A stretch of DNA of 58,160 nucleotides from Microbacteriaceae bacterium 3FA27C10 (GCA_005502775.1 SCNI01000023.1:1-58160), one strand, 5' to 3'; positions 26,554 to 34,838 are shown, counted from the first letter of the stretch. Program-made: numbers and translations. The notes: generated by a model from the sequence alone, not told the origin.

Positions 26554-27408
26554 ATGACCATCGTCGTCACCGGAGCCACCGGCCACCTGGGCCGCCTCGC
26601 CGTCGACCACCTGCTCGCCCGCGGCGTTCCCGCATCCGGAATCGTGGCCGCCGGCCGCAACCCCGAGAAGCTCGCCGCCCTCGCCGAGCTCGGCGTCGGC
26701 ACCGCCGTCATCGACTTCACCGACCCGGCCTCGCTCGACGCCGCCTTCGACGGCGCCGAGTCGGTCGTGCTCGTCTCCGGTAGCGACGTGGGCCAGCGTG
26801 CCCCCCAGCACGCCAACGTCATCGACGCCGCGAAGCGCGCCGGCGTCGCGCACCTCGTCTACACGAGCGCGCCGAAGGCCACCGACACCGCGCTCATCCT
26901 CGCGCCGGAGCACAAGGCCACTGAGGAGGCCATCGCCGCCTCGGGTCTGCCCGCCACCATCCTCCGCAACGGCTGGTACCACGAGAACTACGCGCAGGCC
27001 GCGGCCCAGGCCGCCGCGACGGGCGTCTACCTGGCCTCCACCGGCGAGGGCCGGGTCGCCAGCGCGGCACGCTCCGACTACGCCGAGGCCATCGCCGCGG
27101 TGCTCACGAGCGAGGGCCACCTCGGTTCCGTCTACGAGCTCTCGGGCGACAGCGCGTGGAACGGCGACGACTTCGCCGCCGCGGCCACCGAGGCGTTCGG
27201 CCGCGAGGTCGTGTTCCAGTCGGTTTCCCCCGAGGAGCACTTCGCCGTGCTCACCGGCGCCGGACTCGACGAGGGCACCGCCGGCTTCGTTGTGGCACTC
27301 GACGGCAACATCCGCGACGGCCTCCTCGGCGAGACCTCGGGCGAGCTCACGGCCCTGATCGGCCACCCCACCCTCCCCCTCGTGGACTACCTCCGCAGCA
27401 CCAAGTAG
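26554..27408 (+). CDS. QorB-like NAD(P)H quinone oxidoreductase (NmrA-type SDR)
   Basis: A 284-aa atypical short-chain dehydrogenase. The Rossmann motif GATGHLGRLAVDHLL is at residues 7-21. The pattern VYTSAPKATDTALILAPEHKAT and ILRNGWYHENY matches the QorB/NmrA-like group, in which the classical YxxxK pair is replaced. QorB enzymes reduce quinones with NADPH. The start has GGAAAGG upstream. It is divergent from the HxlR regulator and therefore probably induced by quinone or oxidative stress. It converges with the MOSC gene across the palindrome at 27419. Confidence 0.85.
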   Translation: MTIVVTGATGHLGRLAVDHLLARGVPASGIVAAGRNPEKLAALAELGVGTAVIDFTDPASLDAAFDGAESVVLVSGSDVGQRAPQHANVIDAAKRAGVAHLVYTSAPKATDTALILAPEHKATEEAIAASGLPATILRNGWYHENYAQAAAQAAATGVYLASTGEGRVASAARSDYAEAIAAVLTSEGHLGSVYELSGDSAWNGDDFAAAATEAFGREVVFQSVSPEEHFAVLTGAGLDEGTAGFVVALDGNIRDGLLGETSGELTALIGHPTLPLVDYLRSTK

Positions 27409-27418
27409 CCGCCGCCAC

Positions 27419-27475
27419 CGAGAAGTCGCGTTCGGCCCCTAAAACAGGCGCGAAGGGGCCGAATGCGACTTCTCG
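27419..27475. repeat. 57-base palindromic repeat, copy 1 (bidirectional terminator)
   Basis: Arms 27419-27439 and 27455-27475 (21 bases each; one non-identity that still allows a G-U pair) flank a 15-base loop. The arm consensus is CGAGAAGTCGC-n3-CGGCCCC. Copy 2 is at 34782. It lies between the convergent QorB-like and MOSC genes and should terminate both; the right arm and loop are translated as the last residues of the MOSC protein. Confidence 0.75.
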
Positions 27476-28020
27476 ACGGAGGATTCGGTGCGGGCGAGGG
27501 GAACGCCGGCGCGGAGCAGGGCGGGGCCCAGGCGCAGGCGGCCGTCGGTCAGGGGCTCGCTGCGCACGCCGCCCCGGCCGCGCAGGGCCTTGTGCGCACC
27601 CTCGGCGAGCACCACGTTCATCCAGCCGCAGGGGTTCGCGGGTCGGTGCCCTTGGAAGAGCACCGGCCCCCACCCCGCGTCGAGGCTGAAGGGCTCTCCA
27701 CGCAGGGCGTCGACGTCGGCGCCGCGCAGCAGGATGTTGCGGCGGGCCGCCGCGGGATCGAGCGGATGCTCCACCCCGAGCACCGAGCGCACGTGGTCGA
27801 GCGATTCCGCGGCCATCACCGTCACCGCCGCCGTGGTGTGGGCTCCGCGGCCGAAGTAGCGGTCGCCCACGATGCCGAGGTGCGCCCGCAGCTCCACCTC
27901 GATGCGCGACTCGGGCTCGCCGTCGGGCAGCCGAAGCGGACCGTCGGCGGGGCGACCGTCGTAGCGGTGCAGCGGCGACACCAGCAGATGCACGATCTCG
28001 ACCGGCTGCTCGTACTCCAT
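27439..28020 (-). CDS. MOSC-domain protein
   Basis: A 193-aa cytoplasmic MOSC protein. The domain spans about residues 1-175: VEIVHLLVSPLHRYDGRP at the start, GIVGDRYFG, RRNILLRGADVDALRGEPFSL and the key cysteine in RPANPCGW. MOSC proteins carry or transfer sulfur, often with molybdenum cofactor; some detoxify N-hydroxylated bases. The last about 13 residues (EKSHSAPSRLF) come from the palindromic repeat and are probably not functional. The ATG at 28020 has TAGCGT 6 bases upstream (leaderless). Confidence 0.85.
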   Translation of the reverse strand: MEYEQPVEIVHLLVSPLHRYDGRPADGPLRLPDGEPESRIEVELRAHLGIVGDRYFGRGAHTTAAVTVMAAESLDHVRSVLGVEHPLDPAAARRNILLRGADVDALRGEPFSLDAGWGPVLFQGHRPANPCGWMNVVLAEGAHKALRGRGGVRSEPLTDGRLRLGPALLRAGVPLARTESSVEKSHSAPSRLF

Positions 28021-28032
28021 GCCACCACGCTA
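28021..28032 (-). promoter_or_regulatory. Leaderless -10 box for the MOSC gene
   Basis: TAGCGT (28032-28027) plus 6 bases before the ATG at 28020. Confidence 0.5.
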
Positions 28033-28122
28033 GCCCACGGATGCGCGGGGCCGGCGGAAGCGCAGCACCGGCGCAGGGGCAGGCGCGACCGGATGCGCAA
28101 CCCCGCCGTCGCAGAGACCCCG

Positions 28123-28881
28123 CTACCGCTGGTGGTCGGCCTCGGCGTGCCGGATGGCGGCGTCCGAGGTGGCCGAGTCGAGCTCGTCGAGCCGGGCGGC
28201 CAGGTAGCCGGGCGAGGTCGGAAGACGCACGGTCACGCCGGCGTAGCTCTCGACGGCCAGCTCGCCCGTCGCATCCGTGACCTCGAGCACGTGGCCGCCG
28301 ATCAGCCCCGTCTCGTCGACGAAGTGGACATGCACGCCCGCCACGCTGATGCCCTGGAAGACGCGCGGGGCGAAGAAGCCGATCAGGGTGCCGGTGACGT
28401 CGGTGACGACGTTCTCGCGCTGGTCGCGGACGGCTTCGGCGAGCGGGAGGTAGGGCTTCGTCTGGCGTTTGGCCTCACGCAGGCTGACGCTGCCGAAGCG
28501 GCCGTCGAAGCGCAGCGCCTGGAACAGGTTCGCGGTGTGCACGCGGGAGTGGAGCTCGTCGACGATCGCGGCGAGCGAGGGGGCCGCCTCGAGCGGGGCG
28601 GAGGTCTCGGGGGCGAAGTCGGCCACCTCGGCGAAGGCGAGCGAGTCGTCCGGCTCGAGCGCCGTCATCCGGCCGTCGCCGTGGAAGAGCCGGAACACGC
28701 CGTCGACGAGCACCATCTCGCCGTCCATGTGGTCGCCGCAACCGAGGCCGAGGGTTCCGGCGGCGGCGATCTGCCGCACGGCGAACTCGCCGTCGAACAG
28801 ACCCGCGACGAGGGCATCGACGGTGGAGAACTGGGTGACGACCTTCTCGGCGCGGTGGTTCATCCCGTGGATTCGGCTCAT
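28123..28881 (-). CDS. budA: Alpha-acetolactate decarboxylase
   Basis: A 252-aa enzyme that converts (S)-2-acetolactate to acetoin, an overflow product. Signatures: LGLGCGDHMDGEMVLVDG at about residues 46-62, TLIGFFAPRVFQGISVAG, and the zinc-binding HVHFVDETGLIGGHVLEV. Length is normal and there is no signal peptide. No acetolactate synthase lies beside it, so the substrate would come from branched-chain amino acid synthesis. The start at 28881 gives six extra residues before a second ATG. It is divergent from the hypothetical gene at 28932. Confidence 0.92.
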   Translation of the reverse strand: MSRIHGMNHRAEKVVTQFSTVDALVAGLFDGEFAVRQIAAAGTLGLGCGDHMDGEMVLVDGVFRLFHGDGRMTALEPDDSLAFAEVADFAPETSAPLEAAPSLAAIVDELHSRVHTANLFQALRFDGRFGSVSLREAKRQTKPYLPLAEAVRDQRENVVTDVTGTLIGFFAPRVFQGISVAGVHVHFVDETGLIGGHVLEVTDATGELAVESYAGVTVRLPTSPGYLAARLDELDSATSDAAIRHAEADHQR

Positions 28882-28931
28882 GAGTCGCCATTCTCCCGCA
28901 CTTGTCCAGCAGAACGCAGCAGAGTAGGAGC

Positions 28932-29753
28932 ATGGCCACTCGACTCGACCGCAACATCGACCGCCTGCTGAGCGTGCACCGGCCGGCCGTGCTCGCGCAC
29001 CTGCGCAGTATCCGCCGCCTGCATCCGGAGGCGTCGCCCGAGGAGCTGCTCGTGATCCTCGAACGCCGCTACGTCTCCGCCGTCACCACGGGAGGTGCCG
29101 CGGTGGGCGCGAGCGCGATGCTCCCCTTCGTGGGCACCGGTATCTCGCTCGGCCTCAGTGCCGTGGAGACGGCCGGGTTCCTCGAGACCACGGCCCTCTT
29201 CGCGCAGTCGATCACCGAGGTGCACGGCATCGCCGTGAACGACCCCGACCGTGCCCGCGCGCTCGTGATGACCCTGCTGATGGGCAAGGCCGGCAGCGAC
29301 CTGCTGCGGCAGATCGCGGGGCAGGCCACCGGCGGCGTCTCGCGCAACGCCTACTGGGGTCAGGTGGTGACGAGCGGTCTCCCGCAGTTCGTCGTGGGCC
29401 CCATCGCCGACCAGGTGAAGCGGGTCTTCGTGCGCCAGTTCGCCGTGGGGCAGGGCGCGAACGCCATCGGGCGCGCCATTCCCTTCGGCATCGGGGCCGC
29501 CATCGGCGGCGTCGGCAACCTCCTGCTCGGGCGGACGGTCATCCAGAGTGCGCGCACCGCGTTCGGGCCGCCCCCGTTCACCTTCCCTGCCGAGCTCGCC
29601 ATCACGGTGAAGGTGCCGAAGGCCGTCGACCCCACGGAGCCGAAGACCGGGATCGCGCGGTTGCTGCCGGCCCGCAAGGCGCGCAAGACCATCACGGAGG
29701 CGCCGGGCCCGCGGGGCCGGAGCATGACCGAGGAACCCGACATCCGCATCTGA
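28932..29753 (+). CDS. Hypothetical protein with glycine-rich hydrophobic segments (273 aa)
   Basis: I do not recognise a characterised family with certainty; the layout recalls EcsC-like proteins. After a basic helix (about residues 1-45) come two glycine-rich hydrophobic hairpins, GGAAVGASAMLPFVGTGISL (about 57-76) and AIPFGIGAAIGGVGNLLLG (about 190-208), with a helical region between. The C-terminus (about 230-273) is basic and Pro-rich. It may associate with membranes. CAGAGT lies 6 bases before the ATG, a weak leaderless match, and AGGAG lies 1 base before it. Confidence 0.6.
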   Translation: MATRLDRNIDRLLSVHRPAVLAHLRSIRRLHPEASPEELLVILERRYVSAVTTGGAAVGASAMLPFVGTGISLGLSAVETAGFLETTALFAQSITEVHGIAVNDPDRARALVMTLLMGKAGSDLLRQIAGQATGGVSRNAYWGQVVTSGLPQFVVGPIADQVKRVFVRQFAVGQGANAIGRAIPFGIGAAIGGVGNLLLGRTVIQSARTAFGPPPFTFPAELAITVKVPKAVDPTEPKTGIARLLPARKARKTITEAPGPRGRSMTEEPDIRI

Positions 29754-29778
29754 ATCGGCCGAATTCACAGCCACCTGC

Positions 29779-29784
29779 TACCCT
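29779..29784 (+). promoter_or_regulatory. Possible -10 box for the mini sortase substrate
   Basis: TACCCT about 63 bases before the ATG at 29847; GAGGGGG provides the ribosome site. Confidence 0.3.
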
Positions 29785-29846
29785 GGAGGCTCAAACGGGG
29801 TGTTTCACACGCGAATTGTCGAGTCGAGAACGGTGAGGGGGATGTC

Positions 29847-30104
29847 ATGAGGCGTCGAACGATCTCTGCCGTCTCCGGCTTCGCAGCGATCCTCGCGGTG
29901 GCTGTTCTGAGCGTCTTCGGCGCCTCGGCCGCCGCCTTCGCCGGCACCAACGCCGACGACTCGAGCGGAGAGCCCGTGCTGGCGCAGACGGGCTACGACT
30001 TCACGCCGATGCTCGTCACCGCTGCCGTCTTCCTGCTCATCGCCGGCATCACGGTGATCGTGGCGAAGTACGTGCTGAGCCGCTCAGGCGCGGGCCAGAA
30101 CTGA
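29847..30104 (+). CDS. Miniature LAxTG cell-wall-anchored protein (85 aa)
   Basis: The product has all parts of a sortase substrate in miniature: a signal peptide (basic MRRR, hydrophobic core, cleavage near AFA at residue 32), a mature exposed stretch of only about 16 residues, the sorting signal LAQTG (45-49), a membrane helix (about 54-73) and a short basic tail. Class E sortases of high-GC actinobacteria use LAxTG. The M28 peptidase in this window carries LAATG, which supports the reading. The exposed part (GTNADDSS, then GEPV) is acidic and probably too short for a domain. Function unknown. Confidence 0.72.
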   Translation: MRRRTISAVSGFAAILAVAVLSVFGASAAAFAGTNADDSSGEPVLAQTGYDFTPMLVTAAVFLLIAGITVIVAKYVLSRSGAGQN

Positions 30105-30123
30105 TCCGGCGGCGCTGACCGAA

Positions 30124-30137
30124 CCGGCTGAAGCCGG
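30124..30137. terminator. Short hairpin between convergent genes
   Basis: CCGGC-tgaa-GCCGG, 20 bases after the mini sortase substrate and 4 bases before the stop of the convergent transferase gene. Short stem, so weak evidence. Confidence 0.3.
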
Positions 30138-30140
30138 CGC

Positions 30141-31469
30141 TCAGGCGCTGCGCAACGCCGTGAGGCCGGCCGCGACGCGTTCGGACTCCTGCCGTGCCGC
30201 CGTCATGTCCGCCTCGGCGAGCAGCGACTCGATCGCGCCGCGGAACCGCCGCGTCGCCGCCCCGGGACGCGTGTCGCCGAAGTAGTGCGTGACCCAGCGC
30301 CCGAGCCGCACACCGGCGGCGGAGTCGCGCTCGAGCTCGTCGAGCCGGGCGAGGACCTGCGGGGCATCGGCGGCGCCCAGCCACGCGCAGTCGGAGAGGA
30401 AGCCGGTGGTGTCGATGCGGGCATCCGGATGCTCGGGGCGCGTCACCAGCATCGGCGCGGCGGTGGCGAGCCGGTCGTAGACGGCGGGGGCGATGTCGAC
30501 GATCGCGAGCTCGGCGGTGGCGATCGCCTGCCGCCGGTGCGCATCGGGGCCTGCGCCGAGCCGATGACCGGCCGCCGGGTCGCGCTCCGCGGCCGCGGCC
30601 ACGAGGGCGATGATCTCGCGGTGGGCCGCCGTGTGGGCCTGCTCCGCCACGGTGTGGGTCTGCGCTCCGCGATCGGCCGCGCCACCCGCCTGCGGTTCCG
30701 GCCAGTAGACGAGGCGGTGCGCCGGCGAGGCGAGCACCGCGCGCGCGATCGCCACGCCGTGCGTCGCCACCGAGCCGAGGTGGGCGGCATCCGGCTCGCC
30801 CGCACCTGTCGGGGCATAGAGCACGGTCGTGCGGCCGGCATCCTCTGACGCACGGTCATCGAGGTGGTCGGGGTGAGCGGGCGGCAGCGAGCCGAGCTGA
30901 TCGAGCTGGGGGCGGCCGATGCGGGTGGCCCGGGTGGCGTCGAAGCCCCAGACCTCGCGCTCGAGCCGGGCCGCTGCGGCGTCCCCGGCCACGAGCACCG
31001 CGTCGTAGCTCTTCACCTGGTTCGGGCTCGCACCCTCACCCTCCCCGGGGTCGAGGTGCACGTGCCAGCGCCCGCCGTGCGCGAGCATCCCGAAAGTCTC
31101 GGCACCGTGCTCGAGGTGCAGCACCACCCGCAGCGGCTGCTCGGCGAGGAATGCCTCGAGCGACCCGGTTTCGGAGAGCTCGGCGACCGGCAGCGGGCAC
31201 TCCTCGAGCAGGATGCTCGTGGTGGCGGCATCCCGGCTGAGCACCACGAGCGGATGCGTCTTCGCGAGTTCCGCGAGCGGTCCGTACCACCAGCGCAGCC
31301 GCGCGAGCGCGAGCGGGCCTCCGCCGAGGTGCACGCCGATCTCGAACCGGCGGGGCGGGAGAACGGCGCGGAAGGCGAGCTGCTGCGCGAGCCGCGCCCG
31401 CAGCCGGCGGGCGGCGGCGCTTTCGCGGACAGCGCGCAGACCCTGCCTCATGTCGTCTGCCGTCCCCAC
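30141..31469 (-). CDS. CDP-glycerol glycerophosphotransferase-like (TagF-type) protein
   Basis: A 442-aa protein whose second half resembles TagB/TagF enzymes of wall teichoic acid: TTVLYAPTGAG (the usual ILYAPTWEG), a helix, then the acidic ATAELAIVDIAPAVYDRL site. The N-terminal half is a Rossmann-like sugar-transferase fold (HPLVVLSRD, YDAVLVAGD). It has no membrane segment, and several catalytic residues of true TagF are weak, so it may transfer another polyol phosphate or be a divergent relative. The GTG at 31469 has TAGCCT 6 bases upstream (leaderless). Its context with wall-anchored proteins suits an envelope role. Confidence 0.55.
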   Translation of the reverse strand: MGTADDMRQGLRAVRESAAARRLRARLAQQLAFRAVLPPRRFEIGVHLGGGPLALARLRWWYGPLAELAKTHPLVVLSRDAATTSILLEECPLPVAELSETGSLEAFLAEQPLRVVLHLEHGAETFGMLAHGGRWHVHLDPGEGEGASPNQVKSYDAVLVAGDAAAARLEREVWGFDATRATRIGRPQLDQLGSLPPAHPDHLDDRASEDAGRTTVLYAPTGAGEPDAAHLGSVATHGVAIARAVLASPAHRLVYWPEPQAGGAADRGAQTHTVAEQAHTAAHREIIALVAAAAERDPAAGHRLGAGPDAHRRQAIATAELAIVDIAPAVYDRLATAAPMLVTRPEHPDARIDTTGFLSDCAWLGAADAPQVLARLDELERDSAAGVRLGRWVTHYFGDTRPGAATRRFRGAIESLLAEADMTAARQESERVAAGLTALRSA

Positions 31470-31481
31470 GGATCCAGGCTA
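31470..31481 (-). promoter_or_regulatory. Leaderless -10 box for the TagF-like gene
   Basis: TAGCCT (31481-31476) plus 6 bases before the GTG at 31469. Confidence 0.5.
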
Positions 31482-31597
31482 ATCATCCAGCCCGGCCGCT
31501 CTGCCCGGAACCGCACGGCGGCCCTCCTTCTTTAGGCAATCGTGACCTTCGTCAGCTGTCGATCAGGCTTCCGGAGTGGGCGGTCCCGTCTCAACGA

Positions 31598-31633
31598 ACG
31601 AGGAGCGACCCCGGAACCGGAGTCGCTCCTCGT
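31598..31633 (-). terminator. Rho-independent-type terminator of the HtrA gene
   Basis: ACGAGGAGCGAC and its complement GTCGCTCCTCGT form a near-perfect stem extended by CCGG/CCGG pairs around a small AA loop, 22 bases after the HtrA stop codon. One of the clearest terminators in the window. Confidence 0.75.
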
Positions 31634-31655
31634 CGTGTTCGACGCCGTGCGCGGA

Positions 31656-33404
31656 TCAGCCCGCGAGCTGCCCCAGGGTGACGTCGACGGTCTTCGACGA
31701 TCCCCCGCGGGTGTAGGTGATCTTCGCGGTCGAGCCGGCGGCCTGGGTGCGCACGAGAGCGGTCAGGTCGATCGAGTCGGTGACGGGCAGACCGTTGAAC
31801 TCGGTCACCACGTCGCCGGCCTGCAGACCCGCCTTCTCGGCGGCGCCGCCACTCGTGACGGAGTTGATCAGCGCGCCGGCCGTGGTGCTGTTCGCCTGCG
31901 AGGAGGCGTCGCCCACCGTCGCCCCGAGCAGGCCGTGGGTGGCCGAGCCGGTGGCGATGATCTCGTCGGTGACGCGCTTCACGAAGTTGGCCGGGATGGA
32001 GAAGCCCACGCCGATGCTGCCGGACTGCGACCCGCTGCTGCTCGAGGATCCCGCGCTCGCGATGGCCACGTTGATGCCGATCAGCTTGCCGGAGGAGTCG
32101 AGCAGCGCGCCGCCCGAGTTGCCGGGGTTGATGGCCGCGTCGGTCTGGATGACCGAGAGCGAGATCGACGACTGAGCGGTCGAGGGCGTCTGCTGGGTCT
32201 GACCCGGGATGTCGAAGTTCCAGAAGTTGTTTCCGCCGCCGTCGGGGTTGCTGGGCGCCGGGGTGGCCTCGGACTTCGGGGCGGCCGACGACGCCACCGT
32301 GATGCTGCGGTTGAGCGCGCTCACGATGCCGTTGGTCACGGTGCCGGAGAGACCGAGCGGAGCGCCGATGGCGATCGCGACGTCGCCCACGTTGAGCTTG
32401 GCGGAGTCGCCGAACTCGATGGGCGTGAGACCTGAGGCGTCGGTCAGCTTGATCACGGCGAGGTCGGCCACCGGGTCGGTGCCGACGACGGTGGCGTCGT
32501 AGAGCTTGCCGTCGTTGGACTGCACCTTGATCGAGGGCGAGCCCGTGGCGCCGTCGAGCGTCACCACATGGGTGTTGGTGACGACGTAGCCGTCGGCGGT
32601 GAGGACGACGCCCGAACCGGTGCCGGCCGACTGCGAGGAGCTGTCGCTCACCGAGATCGTGACGACCGAGGGAGAGGCCTTCGCGGCGACCGCGGTGATG
32701 AGGTTCGCGTTGTCGGGGTTGTTGACCGTGATGCTGGTGGGGCCCGACGCGCTCGTGCTGCTCGATCCGCCGTTCTGGCTCACCGCCCAGGCCGTGACGC
32801 CCGCTCCGGATGCTCCGCCGATGAGCGCGCCGATCGCGAGCGCCGCGATGAGGGCCACTCCGCCGCGGCGCTTCTTGGCCGGGGCCGCCGGGGTCTGCTG
32901 GGCATAGGCGCCCGAAGCCGCGTACATGGCTGAGTTGAAGTTCGGGTCGGGGACGGCGCCGTAGGGAGGAGTGCCCGCCGGCGGTGTGCCGAAGGCGCCG
33001 TTGCCGTAGTTGGGGGTGTGCGCCACCTGACCGTAGGGGGCGGTGGGCTGCGTCTGGGCCTGACCGTAGGGCGCCGGTGCCGCGGGAGCGTTCAGCTGCG
33101 GCTGCACTGCCGTGGGCTGCGCTGCCGTGGGCTGGTTCGCGGTCGGGTGCGGGAACGCCGGCGTCGCGGGGGCCGCGGCGGCGGGAGCAGGGGCCGGAGT
33201 GGGGGCTGAGGTCGCCGGTGTGCCCGGCCCGGGAATGACCTCGGTGGACTGCGCATCGGCGACGGGAGCGGCTGGGGCTGCGGGGGTCGGCGCGACCGCG
33301 CCGGACGGCGTGGTCTCGGGTGCGGACTCCGAGGACTGGGCGTCGTGCTGTGCGCCCGCGTTGTCGGCCGGAATGCCGTCGTGGTTCTCGGTGCTGTCTG
33401 ACAT
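31656..33404 (-). CDS. HtrA/DegP-type membrane serine protease with PDZ domain
   Basis: A 582-aa protein with a cytoplasmic Pro/Ala/Gln-rich tail (about residues 1-180; repeats such as QPTAAQPTAVQP), one membrane helix after KKRRGG (about 185-207), an extracytoplasmic trypsin-like protease (about 225-465) and a C-terminal PDZ domain (about 480-582). The triad is visible: His in VVTNTHVV, Asp in DPVADLAVIKL, Ser in NPGNSGGALLD. Such proteases cut misfolded envelope proteins. The long tail before the membrane is usual for actinobacterial members. The ATG at 33404 follows GGAAGGAG; the frame extends upstream but that part is not coding. Confidence 0.93.
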   Translation of the reverse strand: MSDSTENHDGIPADNAGAQHDAQSSESAPETTPSGAVAPTPAAPAAPVADAQSTEVIPGPGTPATSAPTPAPAPAAAAPATPAFPHPTANQPTAAQPTAVQPQLNAPAAPAPYGQAQTQPTAPYGQVAHTPNYGNGAFGTPPAGTPPYGAVPDPNFNSAMYAASGAYAQQTPAAPAKKRRGGVALIAALAIGALIGGASGAGVTAWAVSQNGGSSSTSASGPTSITVNNPDNANLITAVAAKASPSVVTISVSDSSSQSAGTGSGVVLTADGYVVTNTHVVTLDGATGSPSIKVQSNDGKLYDATVVGTDPVADLAVIKLTDASGLTPIEFGDSAKLNVGDVAIAIGAPLGLSGTVTNGIVSALNRSITVASSAAPKSEATPAPSNPDGGGNNFWNFDIPGQTQQTPSTAQSSISLSVIQTDAAINPGNSGGALLDSSGKLIGINVAIASAGSSSSSGSQSGSIGVGFSIPANFVKRVTDEIIATGSATHGLLGATVGDASSQANSTTAGALINSVTSGGAAEKAGLQAGDVVTEFNGLPVTDSIDLTALVRTQAAGSTAKITYTRGGSSKTVDVTLGQLAG

Positions 33405-33531
33405 GTGGTGCTCCTTCCAAGCACTCGCAAGCATCCTCACCGAAGCTGAGGGTTCTCTATGGACGGGCTGTACGCAGACTGCCGTCTCGTTATGGCGATC
33501 CTTCGAGTCTCTCCACCGCACCGCCACGCAC

Positions 33532-33537
33532 TAAGTT
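33532..33537 (+). promoter_or_regulatory. Probable -10 box of the aminotransferase gene
   Basis: TAAGTT about 30 bases before the ATG at 33567, giving a leader of about 22 bases that holds the GAAGGA ribosome site. Confidence 0.35.
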
Positions 33538-33566
33538 GGAAAGCGGACGCAAACATGAAGGACAGA

Positions 33567-34763
33567 ATGACGATCAGCGGTTCCTGGCAGCGCACGGCAC
33601 GCGGGGCGGGCCTCCTGGCACCCGACGGACGCATCGCCTCCACCATCTTCGCCGAGATGAGCGCCCTCGCCCAGAGCACGGGCGCCATCAACCTCGGCCA
33701 GGGCTTCCCCGACGAGGACGGCCCCGCCGAGGTGCTCGACGCCGCGCGCCGGGCCATCGCCGACGGCGTGAACCAATACCCGCCGGGCCTCGGGATGCCG
33801 GTGCTGCGCACCGCGATCGCCGCCCACCAGCGGCGCTTCTACGGCCTCGCCGTGGATGCCGACCGCGAGGTGCTGGTGACCGCCGGAGCCACCGAGGCGC
33901 TCGCGGCCACCATCCTCGCGCTCGTCGACGACGGCGACGAGGTGGTCACGCTCGAGCCGTTCTACGACGCCTACGGCGGACTGATCTCGCTCGCTCGCGG
34001 CATCCACAAGACCGTGCCGCTGCACCGGCCCGATTTCCAGCCCGACCTCGACGAGCTGCGGGCGGCCGTGACCGACCGCACCAAGCTCATCCTGATCAAC
34101 AACCCGCACAACCCCACGGGGTCGGTGCTCCCCCGCGAGACGCTCGAACTCATCGTGGAGCTCGCCCACGAGCACGACGCCATCATCGTGACCGACGAGG
34201 TCTACGAGCACCTCACCTTCGACACGCCGCACATCCCGGTGGCCACGCTGCCGGGCGCACGCGAACGCACCGTCACCATCTCCTCGGCCGGCAAGACCTT
34301 CAGCACCACCGGGTGGAAGATCGGCTGGCTGGTGTCGACCCCCGAGCTCGTGACCGCGATCCTCGCGGTGAAGCAGTTCCTCACCTTCGTGAACGGCGCA
34401 CCGTTCCAGCCCGCGGTCGCCGTGGGGCTCGCGCTGCCCGATTCGTTCTTCACCGGCATCGCCGACACACTACGGGCCAAACGCGATCTGCTCTCGCAGG
34501 GCCTGGCGAAGGCGGGCTTCGACGTGAGCCCCTCGCGGGGAACCTACTTCGTGGTGGCGGATGCCGCCCCGCTCGGCTACGCGGATGCATCGACGCTGTG
34601 CCGCGAACTGCCCTCGCTCGCCGGGGTGGTGGGCGTGCCGATCAGCGCCTTCTGCCACGAGGAGCACGCGCACGAGTACGCGAGCCTCGTGCGCTTCGCC
34701 TTCTGCAAGAAGGTCGACGTGCTCGAGCGCGCCGCAGCCCAACTGGCCCGCCTCGGCCGCTAG
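33567..34763 (+). CDS. Class I/II PLP aminotransferase
   Basis: A 398-aa fold-type I aminotransferase: substrate region AINLGQGFPDEDGP, TAGATEALAATILALVDDGDEV, the conserved NNPHNPTGSVLP, DEVYEHLTF, and the catalytic Lys in TISSAGKTFSTTGWKIGW. The sequence is of the kind annotated as methionine/kynurenine aminotransferase or MalY-like (GQGFP start, SAGKTFS), so it probably acts on aromatic or sulfur amino acids, or on N-succinyl-diaminopimelate; the exact substrate is open. The ATG at 33567 is preferred to the one at 33555 because GAAGGA lies 6 bases upstream. It converges with the nitrilase gene. Confidence 0.88.
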   Translation: MTISGSWQRTARGAGLLAPDGRIASTIFAEMSALAQSTGAINLGQGFPDEDGPAEVLDAARRAIADGVNQYPPGLGMPVLRTAIAAHQRRFYGLAVDADREVLVTAGATEALAATILALVDDGDEVVTLEPFYDAYGGLISLARGIHKTVPLHRPDFQPDLDELRAAVTDRTKLILINNPHNPTGSVLPRETLELIVELAHEHDAIIVTDEVYEHLTFDTPHIPVATLPGARERTVTISSAGKTFSTTGWKIGWLVSTPELVTAILAVKQFLTFVNGAPFQPAVAVGLALPDSFFTGIADTLRAKRDLLSQGLAKAGFDVSPSRGTYFVVADAAPLGYADASTLCRELPSLAGVVGVPISAFCHEEHAHEYASLVRFAFCKKVDVLERAAAQLARLGR

Positions 34764-34781
34764 CGCGCCTCGTCTCCGCGT

Positions 34782-34838
34782 CGAGAAGTCGCAAACGGCC
34801 CCTTCGGCGGTGCTTTGGGGGCCGATTGCGACTGGTCG
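34782..34838. repeat. 57-base palindromic repeat, copy 2 (bidirectional terminator)
   Basis: Arms 34782-34802 and 34818-34838 (18 of 21 positions pair) flank a 15-base loop. The arm sequence matches copy 1 at 27419 (CGAGAAGTCGC-n3-CGGCCCC). It again lies between convergent genes, here the aminotransferase and the nitrilase. The three changes in the right arm suggest decay. Confidence 0.7.
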
